Shown in pieces: positions 16,612 to 25,336 of a DNA stretch of 64,000 nucleotides. The stretch spans positions 1-64,000 of the forward strand of contig NZ_KE007371.1 of NCBI RefSeq assembly GCF_000400735.1, read 5' to 3'. Below the pieces are notes generated by a model. That model had not been told where the DNA came from, did no database searches, and saw only the letters and a list, made by a program, of their open reading frames with translations. Source of the stretch: Acinetobacter tandoii DSM 14970 = CIP 107469 (GTDB lineage: Bacteria > Pseudomonadota > Gammaproteobacteria > Pseudomonadales > Moraxellaceae). A program made the translations under genes and the position numbers. Position 1 is the first letter of the stretch. Each line of letters begins with the position of its first letter.

Positions 16612-17676
16612 ATGAACAACAATAAAATGGTTGAACGAATATATCCTCCAAATCAATTAACTCCACTGAATGAACACGATTACATTCAACTTCCAATCAA
16701 TTTCATTCATGATCTTGCACAAGCAGATTGCCTACAGAGTCTTTTAGATAAAATTGCGTTCTGGATTTCACAGATCTTTCAAGCTGAACGTACGAGTATT
16801 ACCCTATATGATCGGGCTCATTTTCTTAAACTGTATTCCATATCAGGTAATCAGGCGATTCCGCTTGAATTTAAAGTTCCCATTCAACAGACATTTGTTG
16901 GACGTGTTTTTAGTACCGCGACACTTCGAATTTGCGATGATGTCACCTTATTTGAAGAATTAGATTGCCATATGTTGGCTCAAAATGGCATGGGGTCATG
17001 CATGGATGCGCCTTTAATGCATAAGGGGAAATGCTTAGGTACATTAAATGTTGCCGACCGAGCCAAGTTTCATTACACAAAGCAACAAGCCATATTATTA
17101 CAATGCTTAGCAAACTGGATTGGATTAAACATTAAGTTGCACCTACAGGTGCAAGAAATGCAAAAACTCACTTCTACCGATGAATTGACTGGTACTTTTA
17201 ACCGACGTATGTTTACTCAGCAAAGCAACCAACACATGCTGCTGTTTTTTAATACCCAGACCCCTTTTAGTATGGGTATCCTCGATATTGATCACTTCAA
17301 AACTTTAAATGATTTTTATGGTCATCAAGCTGGAGACTATGTGCTTCAGCAAATGTGTGAACACATTCAATCTCATTTAAATGAGCATGATTTTCTTGCA
17401 CGAATTGGGGGGGAGCAATTTGCCATTATTTTTCCTACCCATGCTGTAAAAGATGCAGTAAATCGATTTAAACAAATACGTACTGCCATCGAAGATATGA
17501 AACTTCCATATCAAGAAGAAATCATCTGTTTTACCGTCAGTATTGGGGTAGCCGAAGCACAGATCACAGACTTGAATGCAGAAACCGTCTTCAAACGTGC
17601 GGATAAAGCGTTATATCAAGCTAAACTGGCAGGACGTAATCGAGTCCACTTCGATGTGCCTACTCTTAGCATATAA
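16612..17676 (+). CDS. GAF-GGDEF protein (putative diguanylate cyclase)
   Basis: A GAF sensor domain (about residues 25-170) precedes a GGDEF domain (about 190-350) that would make cyclic di-GMP from GTP. The metal/nucleotide block GILDIDHFKTLNDFYGHQAGD is intact. The active-site loop reads GGEQF (266-270) instead of GG(D/E)EF, and the RxxD inhibitory site upstream is absent (NEHD). The start is uncertain: a TTG at 16585 extends the frame nine residues, and ATGs lie at 16612 and 16627; I use 16612. It is monocistronic and has no transmembrane segment. Activity cannot be decided from sequence. Confidence 0.85.
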   Translation: MNNNKMVERIYPPNQLTPLNEHDYIQLPINFIHDLAQADCLQSLLDKIAFWISQIFQAERTSITLYDRAHFLKLYSISGNQAIPLEFKVPIQQTFVGRVFSTATLRICDDVTLFEELDCHMLAQNGMGSCMDAPLMHKGKCLGTLNVADRAKFHYTKQQAILLQCLANWIGLNIKLHLQVQEMQKLTSTDELTGTFNRRMFTQQSNQHMLLFFNTQTPFSMGILDIDHFKTLNDFYGHQAGDYVLQQMCEHIQSHLNEHDFLARIGGEQFAIIFPTHAVKDAVNRFKQIRTAIEDMKLPYQEEIICFTVSIGVAEAQITDLNAETVFKRADKALYQAKLAGRNRVHFDVPTLSI

Positions 17677-17927
17677 GTTTAAATACAAAACCAAATGCTC
17701 TTATACTTGCTTCATATTTTCTTCATTATTAATTATAGAAGAGCGCTGTGCTTACAACTCAATTAAACACATTGCCGTTCTTTTTCGCTAGAATTCACCT
17801 TAGATTTACAGACTTAGTAAATTCATACAAGTCACAGCAGCACATGGTGGTTCTGCTAAAACGTGAATCTTGACGAAAATTGCTGTATCTCGTGATTGAG
17901 TTTACGGCACGCAAAGGCAAATCATCT

Positions 17928-18296
17928 ATGGAAAATACGATTCTCTGTCCTAAATGTGGTTCAAATGACGTTGAAAAACGTGACCATGACCAACACCTGA
18001 AAAAAGCCAGTGGAGTTTTACTCGGTTCAGCAGGCGTTGCAGCAGGAACTGTCGGTGGTGCTGCAACTGGAGCCTCAACAGGCGCCGCTATTGGCGCTGT
18101 AGCTGGCCCTTTGGGCGTTATTGTAGGCGGTACAGTAGGTACTTTTATTGGTGGAATTAGTGTCGGGATTACAGGGGGCTTTCTAGGCAACTATTTTGGC
18201 AAGAAAGCAGGTGTCGTGATTGATAAGAATATTTTTCTCGATTACAAATGTTCAAAATGTCATTATCGCTTTAAGCAAAAAATTGAGAACACTTAA
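17928..18296 (+). CDS. Zinc-ribbon / glycine-zipper membrane protein
   Basis: 122 aa. One CxxC pair (CPKCG) lies near the N-terminus and a second (CSKC) near the C-terminus. Between them are about 65 residues of glycine/alanine-rich hydrophobic sequence (AGVAAGTVGGAATGAS, IVGGTVGTFIGGISVG) of the glycine-zipper type. The two pairs could form one zinc ribbon brought together by a membrane hairpin. The longer frame from 17880 has no ribosome-binding site and no family sense; the ATG at 17928 has AAAGG about ten bases upstream. The function is unknown. Confidence 0.7.
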   Translation: MENTILCPKCGSNDVEKRDHDQHLKKASGVLLGSAGVAAGTVGGAATGASTGAAIGAVAGPLGVIVGGTVGTFIGGISVGITGGFLGNYFGKKAGVVIDKNIFLDYKCSKCHYRFKQKIENT

Positions 18297-18323
18297 GCTA
18301 TTACTCACTAGGCTTTAAAAGCA

Positions 18324-18354
18324 AAAGGTCAACATTCTGATGATGCTGACCTTT
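18324..18354 (-). terminator. Convergent terminator between 18296 and wrbA
   Basis: AAAGGTCAaCAT-tctg-ATGcTGACCTTT forms an 11-pair stem with one mismatch. A T-rich run follows on the minus strand, so it best serves wrbA. Confidence 0.6.
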
Positions 18355-18358
18355 CAAA

Positions 18359-18961
18359 TTAAACTTGCGTCGTCTGTAGTTTTTGTACGATAGTGGCTAA
18401 ACGGCGTCCTTGTTCAGTACAGAGTACTTTTTCATCTTGACTCAATTGCTGATCATGGCGTGGACCACTCACATGACTCGCACCATAAGGTGTTCCCCCT
18501 GTTTTGGTATTCGATAATGCAGCCTGCGCATTGGTTAACCCCATCACCATCATCCCATGATGAAATAATGGAGGAAGCATCGTCAACAGTGTACTTTCCT
18601 GTCCGCCATGCATAGAACCCGAAGCCGTGAAAACACAGGCGGGTTTATCGTGTAAAGCACCATTTAGCCATAAACTGGTGGTCTGATCCCAAAAATATTT
18701 CATTTCTGATGCCATATTGCCAAACCGCGTTGGTGAACCTAAAGCCAAACCCGAACAATACTGTAAATCCTCCAAAGTACAGTAAATATCTCCTTCAGCA
18801 GGAATGCTTGCTGCTGCCTCCGTCACCACTGTAGCCAAATTGGGAACAGTACGAATCTTGACGGCTATCCCTGTCGACTCGACACCATTGGCAATCAAAT
18901 GCGCCATTTCTTTAGTTGAACCATATTTGCTGTAATATAAAACAAGGACATAAGGTTGCAT
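18359..18961 (-). CDS. wrbA: NAD(P)H:quinone oxidoreductase, WrbA type
   Basis: A flavodoxin-fold FMN enzyme that reduces quinones by two electrons and limits semiquinone stress. The FMN-phosphate loop is YYSKYGSTKEMA (residues 9-20). The WrbA-specific GSPTRFGNMASEMKYFWDQT and the FTASGSMHGGQEST block follow. Its 200 aa matches the family (about 198-200). It is monocistronic and divergent from yihY, with a shared 112-bp upstream region. Confidence 0.93.
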   Translation of the reverse strand: MQPYVLVLYYSKYGSTKEMAHLIANGVESTGIAVKIRTVPNLATVVTEAAASIPAEGDIYCTLEDLQYCSGLALGSPTRFGNMASEMKYFWDQTTSLWLNGALHDKPACVFTASGSMHGGQESTLLTMLPPLFHHGMMVMGLTNAQAALSNTKTGGTPYGASHVSGPRHDQQLSQDEKVLCTEQGRRLATIVQKLQTTQV

Positions 18962-19073
18962 GACATTTATGATCTAAGCTAAAAATGAAAACTATACGGT
19001 ATTTTTCCCACTTTTTGGTTAAGCTTGTGTTTGAAAAATATATAAAGTGATTAAGAATTGAGACTAGAAACGC

Positions 19074-20324
19074 ATGATAGAAAAGTATTTAACAAGACTG
19101 CCTTTTTACAGCAAGACTTGGTTTCAGTTTGTTTTATTTGTCCTTCGACGTTTTGAAGCAGACCGTTGCCGCGAACAAGCAGGTTCTTTGACCTATACTA
19201 CATTGTTTGCGGTAGTTCCGATGTTAACCGTATTTTTAGTCATTATTTCTTCGATTAAAGCCCTCGAACCTGCGCGACAACAATTACAGCAGTTGATTTA
19301 TAGTAATTTTTTACCTAAAACCACCATTGCTTTTGACAAAGTCCTAACCGCATTTACCGATAAATCCAGCAACTTGACGGTCATCGGGATTTTATTTCTG
19401 TTCATTACCACCGTTATGATGCTGACCAGTATTGAAAACGTGTTTAATCGTATTTGGCGTGTTCGTGAAAAACGGGGTGGCATGATTGGCTTCATGCGTT
19501 ATTGGACCATTATTTCTTTAGGTCCAATTATACTAGGCAGTGCCTTTGTATTATCTTCTACTGTAGCCTCCATGAATCTACTGAGTAGCCATTTGGCAGG
19601 CTATGAAGTCAATGGTGCCTTCTTGCTCTGGCTTATCTCCTTTACACTCTCGATACTGGGTTTTTTTATTTTATATTGGACCATTCCCAATCGTAGTGTT
19701 CCAATCAAAGCTGCCCTATTTGCAGGCATATTCAGCGCCAGTGTTTTTGAATTATTAAAGAACTTATTTGGTTACATCATGTCTAATTTCACCAGTTATG
19801 AAATTATTTATGGTGCATTTGCCGCGCTACCTATTTTCCTATTATGGATTTTTCTATCGTGGAATATTGTGCTGCTTGGCGTTGAAATTAGTTATGCACT
19901 GACTGCTTTTTATACAGGAAAAGAACAGCGACGACATCCTGTGATTATGCTGCTCGATATCCTACAACTTTTTCATCTCAAGCAACAAAATGGCGAGAGT
20001 ATGTCAGACAAAGAAGCGCTAGATGTTTTAGGTCGAGAAGAAATTGGCCACTGGCCAAGCTATGTTTTATTACTAGAACAGCAAAATTTAGTGAAACGTA
20101 CCGATAACAATGAATATGTGTTGGTCCGTAATTTAACGCAGGTTGATTTTTGGAGTTTTTACAAATCACTTCCCTACCCACTACCACGTCGACCTGATGT
20201 TAAAAATATTCATCTCGATGACCATGAGTGGATGCAGCGGATTGGTCCCATGTTTGAAGAAGCTGATGATTATCTGGCTGCCAAACTTTCTCTACCATTG
20301 GCGAGCATTTTTGAGCAGCGTTAA
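19074..20324 (+). CDS. YihY/BrkB family inner-membrane protein
   Basis: 416 aa with about six transmembrane segments across residues 30-275 and the family block FEADRCREQAGSLTYTTLFA at the start. The C-terminal 140 residues are cytosolic and soluble, with a winged-helix-like segment (MSDKEALDVLGREEIGHWPSYV). E. coli YihY is about 290 aa and lacks this tail. The family was once called ribonuclease BN by mistake; its true role is unsettled. It stands alone between wrbA and the DUF389 gene. Confidence 0.85.
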   Translation: MIEKYLTRLPFYSKTWFQFVLFVLRRFEADRCREQAGSLTYTTLFAVVPMLTVFLVIISSIKALEPARQQLQQLIYSNFLPKTTIAFDKVLTAFTDKSSNLTVIGILFLFITTVMMLTSIENVFNRIWRVREKRGGMIGFMRYWTIISLGPIILGSAFVLSSTVASMNLLSSHLAGYEVNGAFLLWLISFTLSILGFFILYWTIPNRSVPIKAALFAGIFSASVFELLKNLFGYIMSNFTSYEIIYGAFAALPIFLLWIFLSWNIVLLGVEISYALTAFYTGKEQRRHPVIMLLDILQLFHLKQQNGESMSDKEALDVLGREEIGHWPSYVLLLEQQNLVKRTDNNEYVLVRNLTQVDFWSFYKSLPYPLPRRPDVKNIHLDDHEWMQRIGPMFEEADDYLAAKLSLPLASIFEQR

Positions 20325-20338
20325 ACCCCATTAAGTAA

Positions 20339-20366
20339 AAGAGATGAAATCGTACTTCATCTCTTC
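20339..20366 (+). terminator. Terminator-like hairpin after yihY
   Basis: AAGAGATGAA-atcgtac-TTCATCTCTT is a perfect 10-bp stem 15 bases past the stop. The T-tract is short and broken by C, so efficiency is uncertain. Confidence 0.55.
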
Positions 20367-20596
20367 CTCAACTCAACATTCATACCCGTATTCTCATTTT
20401 ATCAATCTATTTTTAAATCACATTAGCCCTATTGCTAATGATGTAATTTTCCAAATTACCAGCTACAACTCGTTTAAAAAATAAGCTAATATAAATTTCG
20501 ATCCGAATGATAAAATGATCTAAAAACAAAATATAGAAGAAGAACTGTTCATCACAAGCAAGACTTTTATTTGTGTAATTCAGTTGAGAATTCACT

Positions 20597-21760
20597 ATGA
20601 CGGACCCAAAAAAAGAAACACCGACCATTATTATTAATGACGCTGAGCCTGGGAAAGAGCGCTTTGAAACACTAAAAGAAAAATTACGCTATCAACAGGC
20701 ACTACGAGAAAGCTCTAAACAAATTGACCATAAGCAAGTCCGTCTGAATATTCAGGTCGATGCTCTTCCCAGCAAAACCTTTTTTATTATGAATGCACTC
20801 GCAGCAGTTATTGCTGCTTATGGACTCCTTAGTGATTCTACCGCAGTCGTGATTGGTGCCATGTTGGTTGCTATGATGTTAGGACCAATTGCAGGTATTT
20901 CTTTGGCTTTAATTGATAGCCGTTGGATACTATTACGAACCGCTTTCAAAACTTTAACCTTGGGCATTTTGATGATTTACGGGATTGGTTTCCTTATCGG
21001 GATTATCCATCCCAATATTGCCATTACCAACGAAATCATGGCTCGTACGCATCCAAATTCGCTTGATTTAATGATTGCGCTGGCAGGTGGTGCTGCAGGT
21101 GCTTTTGCCTCAGTTTCACCACGACTTTCAGTTGCTGTGGTTGGGGTTGCTGTTGCCACTGCGTTAGTTCCACCTTTAGTCGCCAGTGGTATTTTATTAT
21201 CCCGAGCTGAGTTTGCTCTTTCTGCCAATGCCTTTTTACTGACCTTTACCAATATCATTGCGATTCAAATCAGTTCTGCAATGGTGCTCTGGATTGCAGG
21301 TTTTAGACGTGGTTCTAATGAGGAAGTTTCCAGTAAATATCTAGAGTTTGCGAAACGTAATTGGGTCAGCTTAATTATTCTACTTATACTGGCTGTTTAT
21401 TTGACCTTTAATTTGCTCCATACGGTTCAAAATGAATTATATAAATCTCACGTCAGCGACCAATTGGGACAAGGGCTTAATACCGAAACCAATATTATTG
21501 ATACTGTGGAATTTGAACCACATCCAAACTTTACCTTAGCAAGGGTCTTTATACGCGGGGTTACTCCGCCATCAACCAATCAAATTGACGAATTAAACCG
21601 AACACTAAAGACAGATCGTAATAGTCATCCGACTTATGTACAAATTCGTTTTATTCCTATTCAAATTATTCAAACCCAACCAACAAAGATCGTGCCTTTA
21701 AATACAACCGAGTCTGAAAAATCCATCATTCAAATGTTAAAACAACAGGATCCATCATGA
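20597..21760 (+). CDS. DUF389 family (TIGR00341-like) membrane protein
   Basis: 387 aa with about six membrane helices from residue 58 to 275. The conserved core STAVVIGAMLVAMMLGPIAG and the GAFASVSPRLSVAVVGVAVA region mark DUF389. The N-terminal 55 residues are charged and cytosolic, and about 110 soluble residues follow the last helix. No transport substrate is known. Its stop overlaps the start of the Ntn-hydrolase gene by four bases (ATGA), so the two are translationally coupled. The 272 bp upstream hold only the yihY hairpin. Confidence 0.85.
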   Translation: MTDPKKETPTIIINDAEPGKERFETLKEKLRYQQALRESSKQIDHKQVRLNIQVDALPSKTFFIMNALAAVIAAYGLLSDSTAVVIGAMLVAMMLGPIAGISLALIDSRWILLRTAFKTLTLGILMIYGIGFLIGIIHPNIAITNEIMARTHPNSLDLMIALAGGAAGAFASVSPRLSVAVVGVAVATALVPPLVASGILLSRAEFALSANAFLLTFTNIIAIQISSAMVLWIAGFRRGSNEEVSSKYLEFAKRNWVSLIILLILAVYLTFNLLHTVQNELYKSHVSDQLGQGLNTETNIIDTVEFEPHPNFTLARVFIRGVTPPSTNQIDELNRTLKTDRNSHPTYVQIRFIPIQIIQTQPTKIVPLNTTESEKSIIQMLKQQDPS

Positions 21761-22806
21761 CAAAAAAACTACTCCTTATAGCAACTTTAACCAGCGGTCT
21801 TTTAATTCATTCATCGCTTCAAGCCTGTACCCGCGTTGTTTTTCATGGTGATAATCAAAACATCATGACCGCACGTTCTATGGACTGGAAAGTCGACATC
21901 GGGACCAATCTCTGGATCATGCCGCAAAACATCGCCCGAAATGGTTTGGCAGGCCCCCAATCCATTCATTGGAAAGCTAAATATGGCAGTGTGATTGCAA
22001 CAGGTTATGATATTTCCACAACCGATGGCATCAATGAAAAAGGTCTTACAGCCAATTTACTTTGGCTAGTTGAATCCGAATATCCAGAAGTAAAAAACAA
22101 TAAAAAGCCCACTTTAAGTATTTCACTATGGGCACAATATGTGCTGGATAATTATGCGACAGTGAATGAAGCGATTCGTGCACTGGAGAAAGAGCCATTT
22201 ATTGTGGTCACGGATGATGTCCCTGGGGAAAAACGTCTTGCGACCTTACACCTTTCTCTTTCAGATGCATCGGGAGATAGTGCCATTGTAGAATACATTA
22301 ATGGTCAACAGGTCATTCATCATAATCCTAAATATCAGGTCATGACTAATTCACCGACTTTTGACGAACAGCTAGCACTGAATGAATATTGGAAAAAGAT
22401 TGGAGGTACAACCTTCCTACCTGGTACAAACCGTGCCTCGGATCGTTTTGCCCGCGCCTCATTTTATATCAATGCTATTCCTAAAAATGCCAACAGCAAA
22501 CAGAGCCTTGCCAGTGTCTTTAGTGTGATTCGCAATGCATCCGTTCCCTTCGGTCTCAATACTGAAGAAGAACCAAATATCTCATCAACGCGCTGGCGGA
22601 CGGTTGTTGACCATAAGAATTTGTTATACTTTTTTGAATCAGCGGTTTCACCCAATACGTTCTGGGTAGATTTAAAGAAAATCAATTTTAAAACTACACC
22701 CTTCCAGAAACTTGACTTAGGTGCAGATCAAGCCAATGTCTATGCTGGGGATGCCACACCATACTTTAAGACCACGAAAGCATTTGAGTTTTTAGGAAAA
22801 GAATAA
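21757..22806 (+). CDS. Secreted Ntn-hydrolase, choloylglycine/penicillin V acylase family
   Basis: It is predicted to hydrolyse linear amide bonds such as bile-salt conjugates, penicillin V or acyl-homoserine lactones. The signal peptide ends at SSLQA, directly before the nucleophile Cys (C24 in CTRVVF), so signal cleavage itself would expose the catalytic N-terminus. Other family residues are seen: TARSMDW (Arg, Asp), TNSPTFDEQ (Asn) and the RWRTV Arg. Length is 349 aa. It overlaps the DUF389 gene by four bases and is followed by a lipoprotein gene 77 bp later. The substrate is unknown; the periplasm is the expected site. Confidence 0.88.
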   Translation: MTKKLLLIATLTSGLLIHSSLQACTRVVFHGDNQNIMTARSMDWKVDIGTNLWIMPQNIARNGLAGPQSIHWKAKYGSVIATGYDISTTDGINEKGLTANLLWLVESEYPEVKNNKKPTLSISLWAQYVLDNYATVNEAIRALEKEPFIVVTDDVPGEKRLATLHLSLSDASGDSAIVEYINGQQVIHHNPKYQVMTNSPTFDEQLALNEYWKKIGGTTFLPGTNRASDRFARASFYINAIPKNANSKQSLASVFSVIRNASVPFGLNTEEEPNISSTRWRTVVDHKNLLYFFESAVSPNTFWVDLKKINFKTTPFQKLDLGADQANVYAGDATPYFKTTKAFEFLGKE

Positions 22807-22883
22807 ATACTGCACAGCGCATTACGTTCATTTATGAAAATGTTGCGCCGTCAGTTTTCTATCGATATCAATAAAGGTTAAAC

Positions 22884-23369
22884 ATGAATATTTTAAAAAC
22901 CAGTCTATTCGCAATAATAACGACTATGGGGCTAGCAGGCTGTGCCACTTCAAACACACAACCTCAAAATATCGCTTCAGCAGGGCTGCTGATCTGTGTA
23001 CAAAATGAACTTTGCCCAACGGTGAAAGTGACGTGGAACGAACAAAATCGTAACAATTTAAAAGTTACGGCATATTTGCCAAGTGCCAAAGATGATTATG
23101 ATATTCAGCAATTTGTCTTTTTAATTGATCAAAAGCCCTATAGTTATGCTCCTACGACAGCAACCACACATGAATACATCAATCGTATGGTTCCACATCG
23201 CTCATCCAATTATGTTGTAGTACCCAGCGCTTTCTTAAGCACCTTCAAAAATGCCAAAGATATTGAATTAAAACTAGTGACAGACAAAGGTAATATTACT
23301 CGTCCTGTATATCGCAATGGGCAACAATCTTCAGCTTATCGTGCTTTTATCAATTTATATCAGCCTTAA
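22884..23369 (+). CDS. Small lipoprotein of unknown function
   Basis: 161 aa with a lipoprotein signal (LAGC lipobox, Cys at residue 19) followed by a Ser/Thr/Gln linker. The mature domain is strand-rich (LKVTAYLPSAKDDYDIQQF; FKNAKDIELKLVTDKG) and may be immunoglobulin-like. AAAGG precedes the ATG. It is the last gene of a probable DUF389-hydrolase-lipoprotein unit and is closed by a strong terminator. No family is recognised. Confidence 0.75.
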   Translation: MNILKTSLFAIITTMGLAGCATSNTQPQNIASAGLLICVQNELCPTVKVTWNEQNRNNLKVTAYLPSAKDDYDIQQFVFLIDQKPYSYAPTTATTHEYINRMVPHRSSNYVVVPSAFLSTFKNAKDIELKLVTDKGNITRPVYRNGQQSSAYRAFINLYQP

Positions 23370-23385
23370 TTTTCTGACTAAATGC

Positions 23386-23413
23386 AAAGCCTGTCTTCAC
23401 GACAGGCTTTTTT
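23386..23413 (+). terminator. Intrinsic terminator after the lipoprotein gene
   Basis: AAAGCCTGTC-ttcac-GACAGGCTTT followed by more T residues. The A-run on the other side is short, so it works mainly on the plus strand. Confidence 0.9.
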
Positions 23414-23433
23414 GCTCAATACCTAAACAAGAA

Positions 23434-24369
23434 TTAGTCAGATTTTAAAACTTTTGTGAAACCTCGTGATTGCACCCAGCCTTGCATACTTACCACCATA
23501 ATCCCCAACATCACCAATACCGTACCAATAATAAAGTTCAGTTCAATTTTTTCATTGAGTAGTAGTACTCCAAAAAGCACACCAAATAATGGTGTTAAAA
23601 AGGAAAACACACCCAAACGCGAAGCCAGATACTCTTTTAATAGCCAGAACCAAATTAAATAACTAGCAAAAGACACAATAATGGTATGGAACAGCAGACT
23701 GCCAATCGTAAACGGAGTCCAATGAATACTGGCCTGCCCCATGGCAAATGCCAGAGGAAATAACAGTAGAAATGCAATCAAAAGCTGATAGAACAAAGTC
23801 TGAGTGGCAGGTGCTTCCGCCAACTTAGTTAAACGAACTGCAATCGTGGTTGCCGCCCATAAAATTCCCGCCAGTAACGCCAAGGCATCTCCCCACAAAG
23901 CAGTGCTTGATGCCGCCGCCGAACCAACAGGATGAAATAGAAAAGCAATGATAATACCGAAAAATGCAAGCGCGATCCCAGACCACTGCAATACACTCAA
24001 TCGTTCAGAAGGGAGCTTCCAATGCAGCCCCAAAGCCACAAAGATTGGTGCGGTATACAGCAAAACCACGGTGTGTGATGCCGAGGTAAAACGTAATGCT
24101 TGTGCCACCAAAAAGAATTCAGAGGCAAATAACACACCAACAAGAATACCAGCAGCCAGATAATCCCGGCTCCACAGAGAAACTCCATCGGCAAGCTTAA
24201 TCATGGGGTAAACCATCAGCGCAGACAAGCCTGAGCGCAATGCAATTTGCATTACCGCAGAAATATCTGGTGCAGCCATTTTTAAAATTACTTGCTGCAA
24301 GCCCCAAATAATACACAGTACAAACATAATGCTTGCTGCTTTACTGTCTAGTGCCCGACGCTCACTCAC
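23434..24369 (-). CDS. EamA/DMT superfamily transporter
   Basis: 311 aa with ten predicted transmembrane helices in two EamA halves, as in drug/metabolite exporters. Typical blocks are IWGLQQVILKMAAP in helix 1 and LTPLFGVLFGVLLLNEKIE near the end of the second half. It is divergent from the AraC-type regulator at 24487 with 117 bp between them, a common regulator-target layout. The substrate cannot be told from sequence. Confidence 0.88.
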   Translation of the reverse strand: MSERRALDSKAASIMFVLCIIWGLQQVILKMAAPDISAVMQIALRSGLSALMVYPMIKLADGVSLWSRDYLAAGILVGVLFASEFFLVAQALRFTSASHTVVLLYTAPIFVALGLHWKLPSERLSVLQWSGIALAFFGIIIAFLFHPVGSAAASSTALWGDALALLAGILWAATTIAVRLTKLAEAPATQTLFYQLLIAFLLLFPLAFAMGQASIHWTPFTIGSLLFHTIIVSFASYLIWFWLLKEYLASRLGVFSFLTPLFGVLFGVLLLNEKIELNFIIGTVLVMLGIMVVSMQGWVQSRGFTKVLKSD

Positions 24370-24486
24370 GGTCTACTCCCGCTCAATTCATAAATGACCA
24401 CTATAGACCTGTCACTTTTAAAAGATATACTTCAAAACAGACAACTCATACTATTATTCAGGCAAAATGAGCAACGGGAGAAATAG

Positions 24487-25293
24487 ATGCATACACGTTT
24501 ACAACATGACTATCATCCCATGCCGACCAATGATGATATTCCTGCACCGCTATGGTTTCGCATTTCCGATGCACCCGCAGAGTCTTGCTATCCCACGCAT
24601 GAACATGCTTGGGGAGAGTTTGTCTATGCCCTCAACGGCGTGCTCGAAGTCAAAGTGGATCAAATTCATTTTCTGACCCCTCCGCCTTATGGCATTTGGT
24701 TACCCCCGCATTTAAAACATGCAGGCATTAACCGTACCGAAGTGACTCATTCCACTTTGTATGTACATGAAAGCCTGTGTGAAGGATTGCCAAAACAGGC
24801 AGGTATCTTGCTGACCTCGGCCTTAGTCCCTGCGCTTTTACATCATTTACGTCATCATCCTCTGCCTGACCATGACTCTGAACACTTACGTTTGTTGCAT
24901 GTATTATTAGATCAACTGCGACATGCCAAATGGGTTGGCAGTTATTTACCCTCAAGTAAACACCCAGCACTACAAACTTTACTGGATTATTTACAACAGC
25001 ATCCCGCCGATCAAAGCACTCTGGCACAATTGGCTCAAAGAATTAATATGACCGAACGTACTCTCGCGCGTTACTGTCAGCAAGAATTAGGCATGTCATT
25101 AAATGAATGGCGACAACGGCTGAAAGTGATTAAAGCCATGTCGATGCTGAATGAAAACAAAACGGTAGAAAGCATCGCACTGGATTTGGGTTATGCCAAT
25201 GCCTCAGCCTTTATTAACTTATTTAAACGCTGGATGCGCTGTACGCCTGATCAATTTCGCAAGGACTATGCCGCAGCAAATCAATCCAGATGA
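24487..25293 (+). CDS. AraC family regulator with cupin sensor domain
   Basis: 268 aa. The N-terminal cupin part (HEHAWGEFVYALNGVLEVK, PPYGIWLPPHLKHAG) is followed by two helix-turn-helix units, QLAQRINMTERTLARYCQQE and ESIALDLGYANASAFINLFK, ending RWMRCTPDQFRKDY. GGGAG lies eight bases before the ATG. It is divergent from the EamA transporter, its probable target (inference). A bidirectional terminator follows. Confidence 0.9.
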   Translation: MHTRLQHDYHPMPTNDDIPAPLWFRISDAPAESCYPTHEHAWGEFVYALNGVLEVKVDQIHFLTPPPYGIWLPPHLKHAGINRTEVTHSTLYVHESLCEGLPKQAGILLTSALVPALLHHLRHHPLPDHDSEHLRLLHVLLDQLRHAKWVGSYLPSSKHPALQTLLDYLQQHPADQSTLAQLAQRINMTERTLARYCQQELGMSLNEWRQRLKVIKAMSMLNENKTVESIALDLGYANASAFINLFKRWMRCTPDQFRKDYAAANQSR

Positions 25294-25322
25294 AAAAAGG
25301 ACTGTATTGACAGTCCTTTTTT
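25293..25322. terminator. Bidirectional intrinsic terminator
   Basis: AAAAAAGGACTG-tattga-CAGTCCTTTTTT is symmetric. It sits between the convergent AraC and FAH-family genes and can serve both. Confidence 0.95.
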
Positions 25323-25336
25323 AACTTCAACTCAAC

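Noticed and set aside
17795..18190. Minus-strand ORF with repeated Pro/Ala/Thr, opposite the zinc-ribbon gene
   Set aside because: It is the complement of the Gly/Ala-rich segment; it has no ribosome-binding site, and the plus frame has the CxxC pairs that make sense.
19074..20324. Ribonuclease BN
   Set aside because: The old name for the YihY family was a misassignment; the protein is a multi-pass membrane protein without nuclease motifs.
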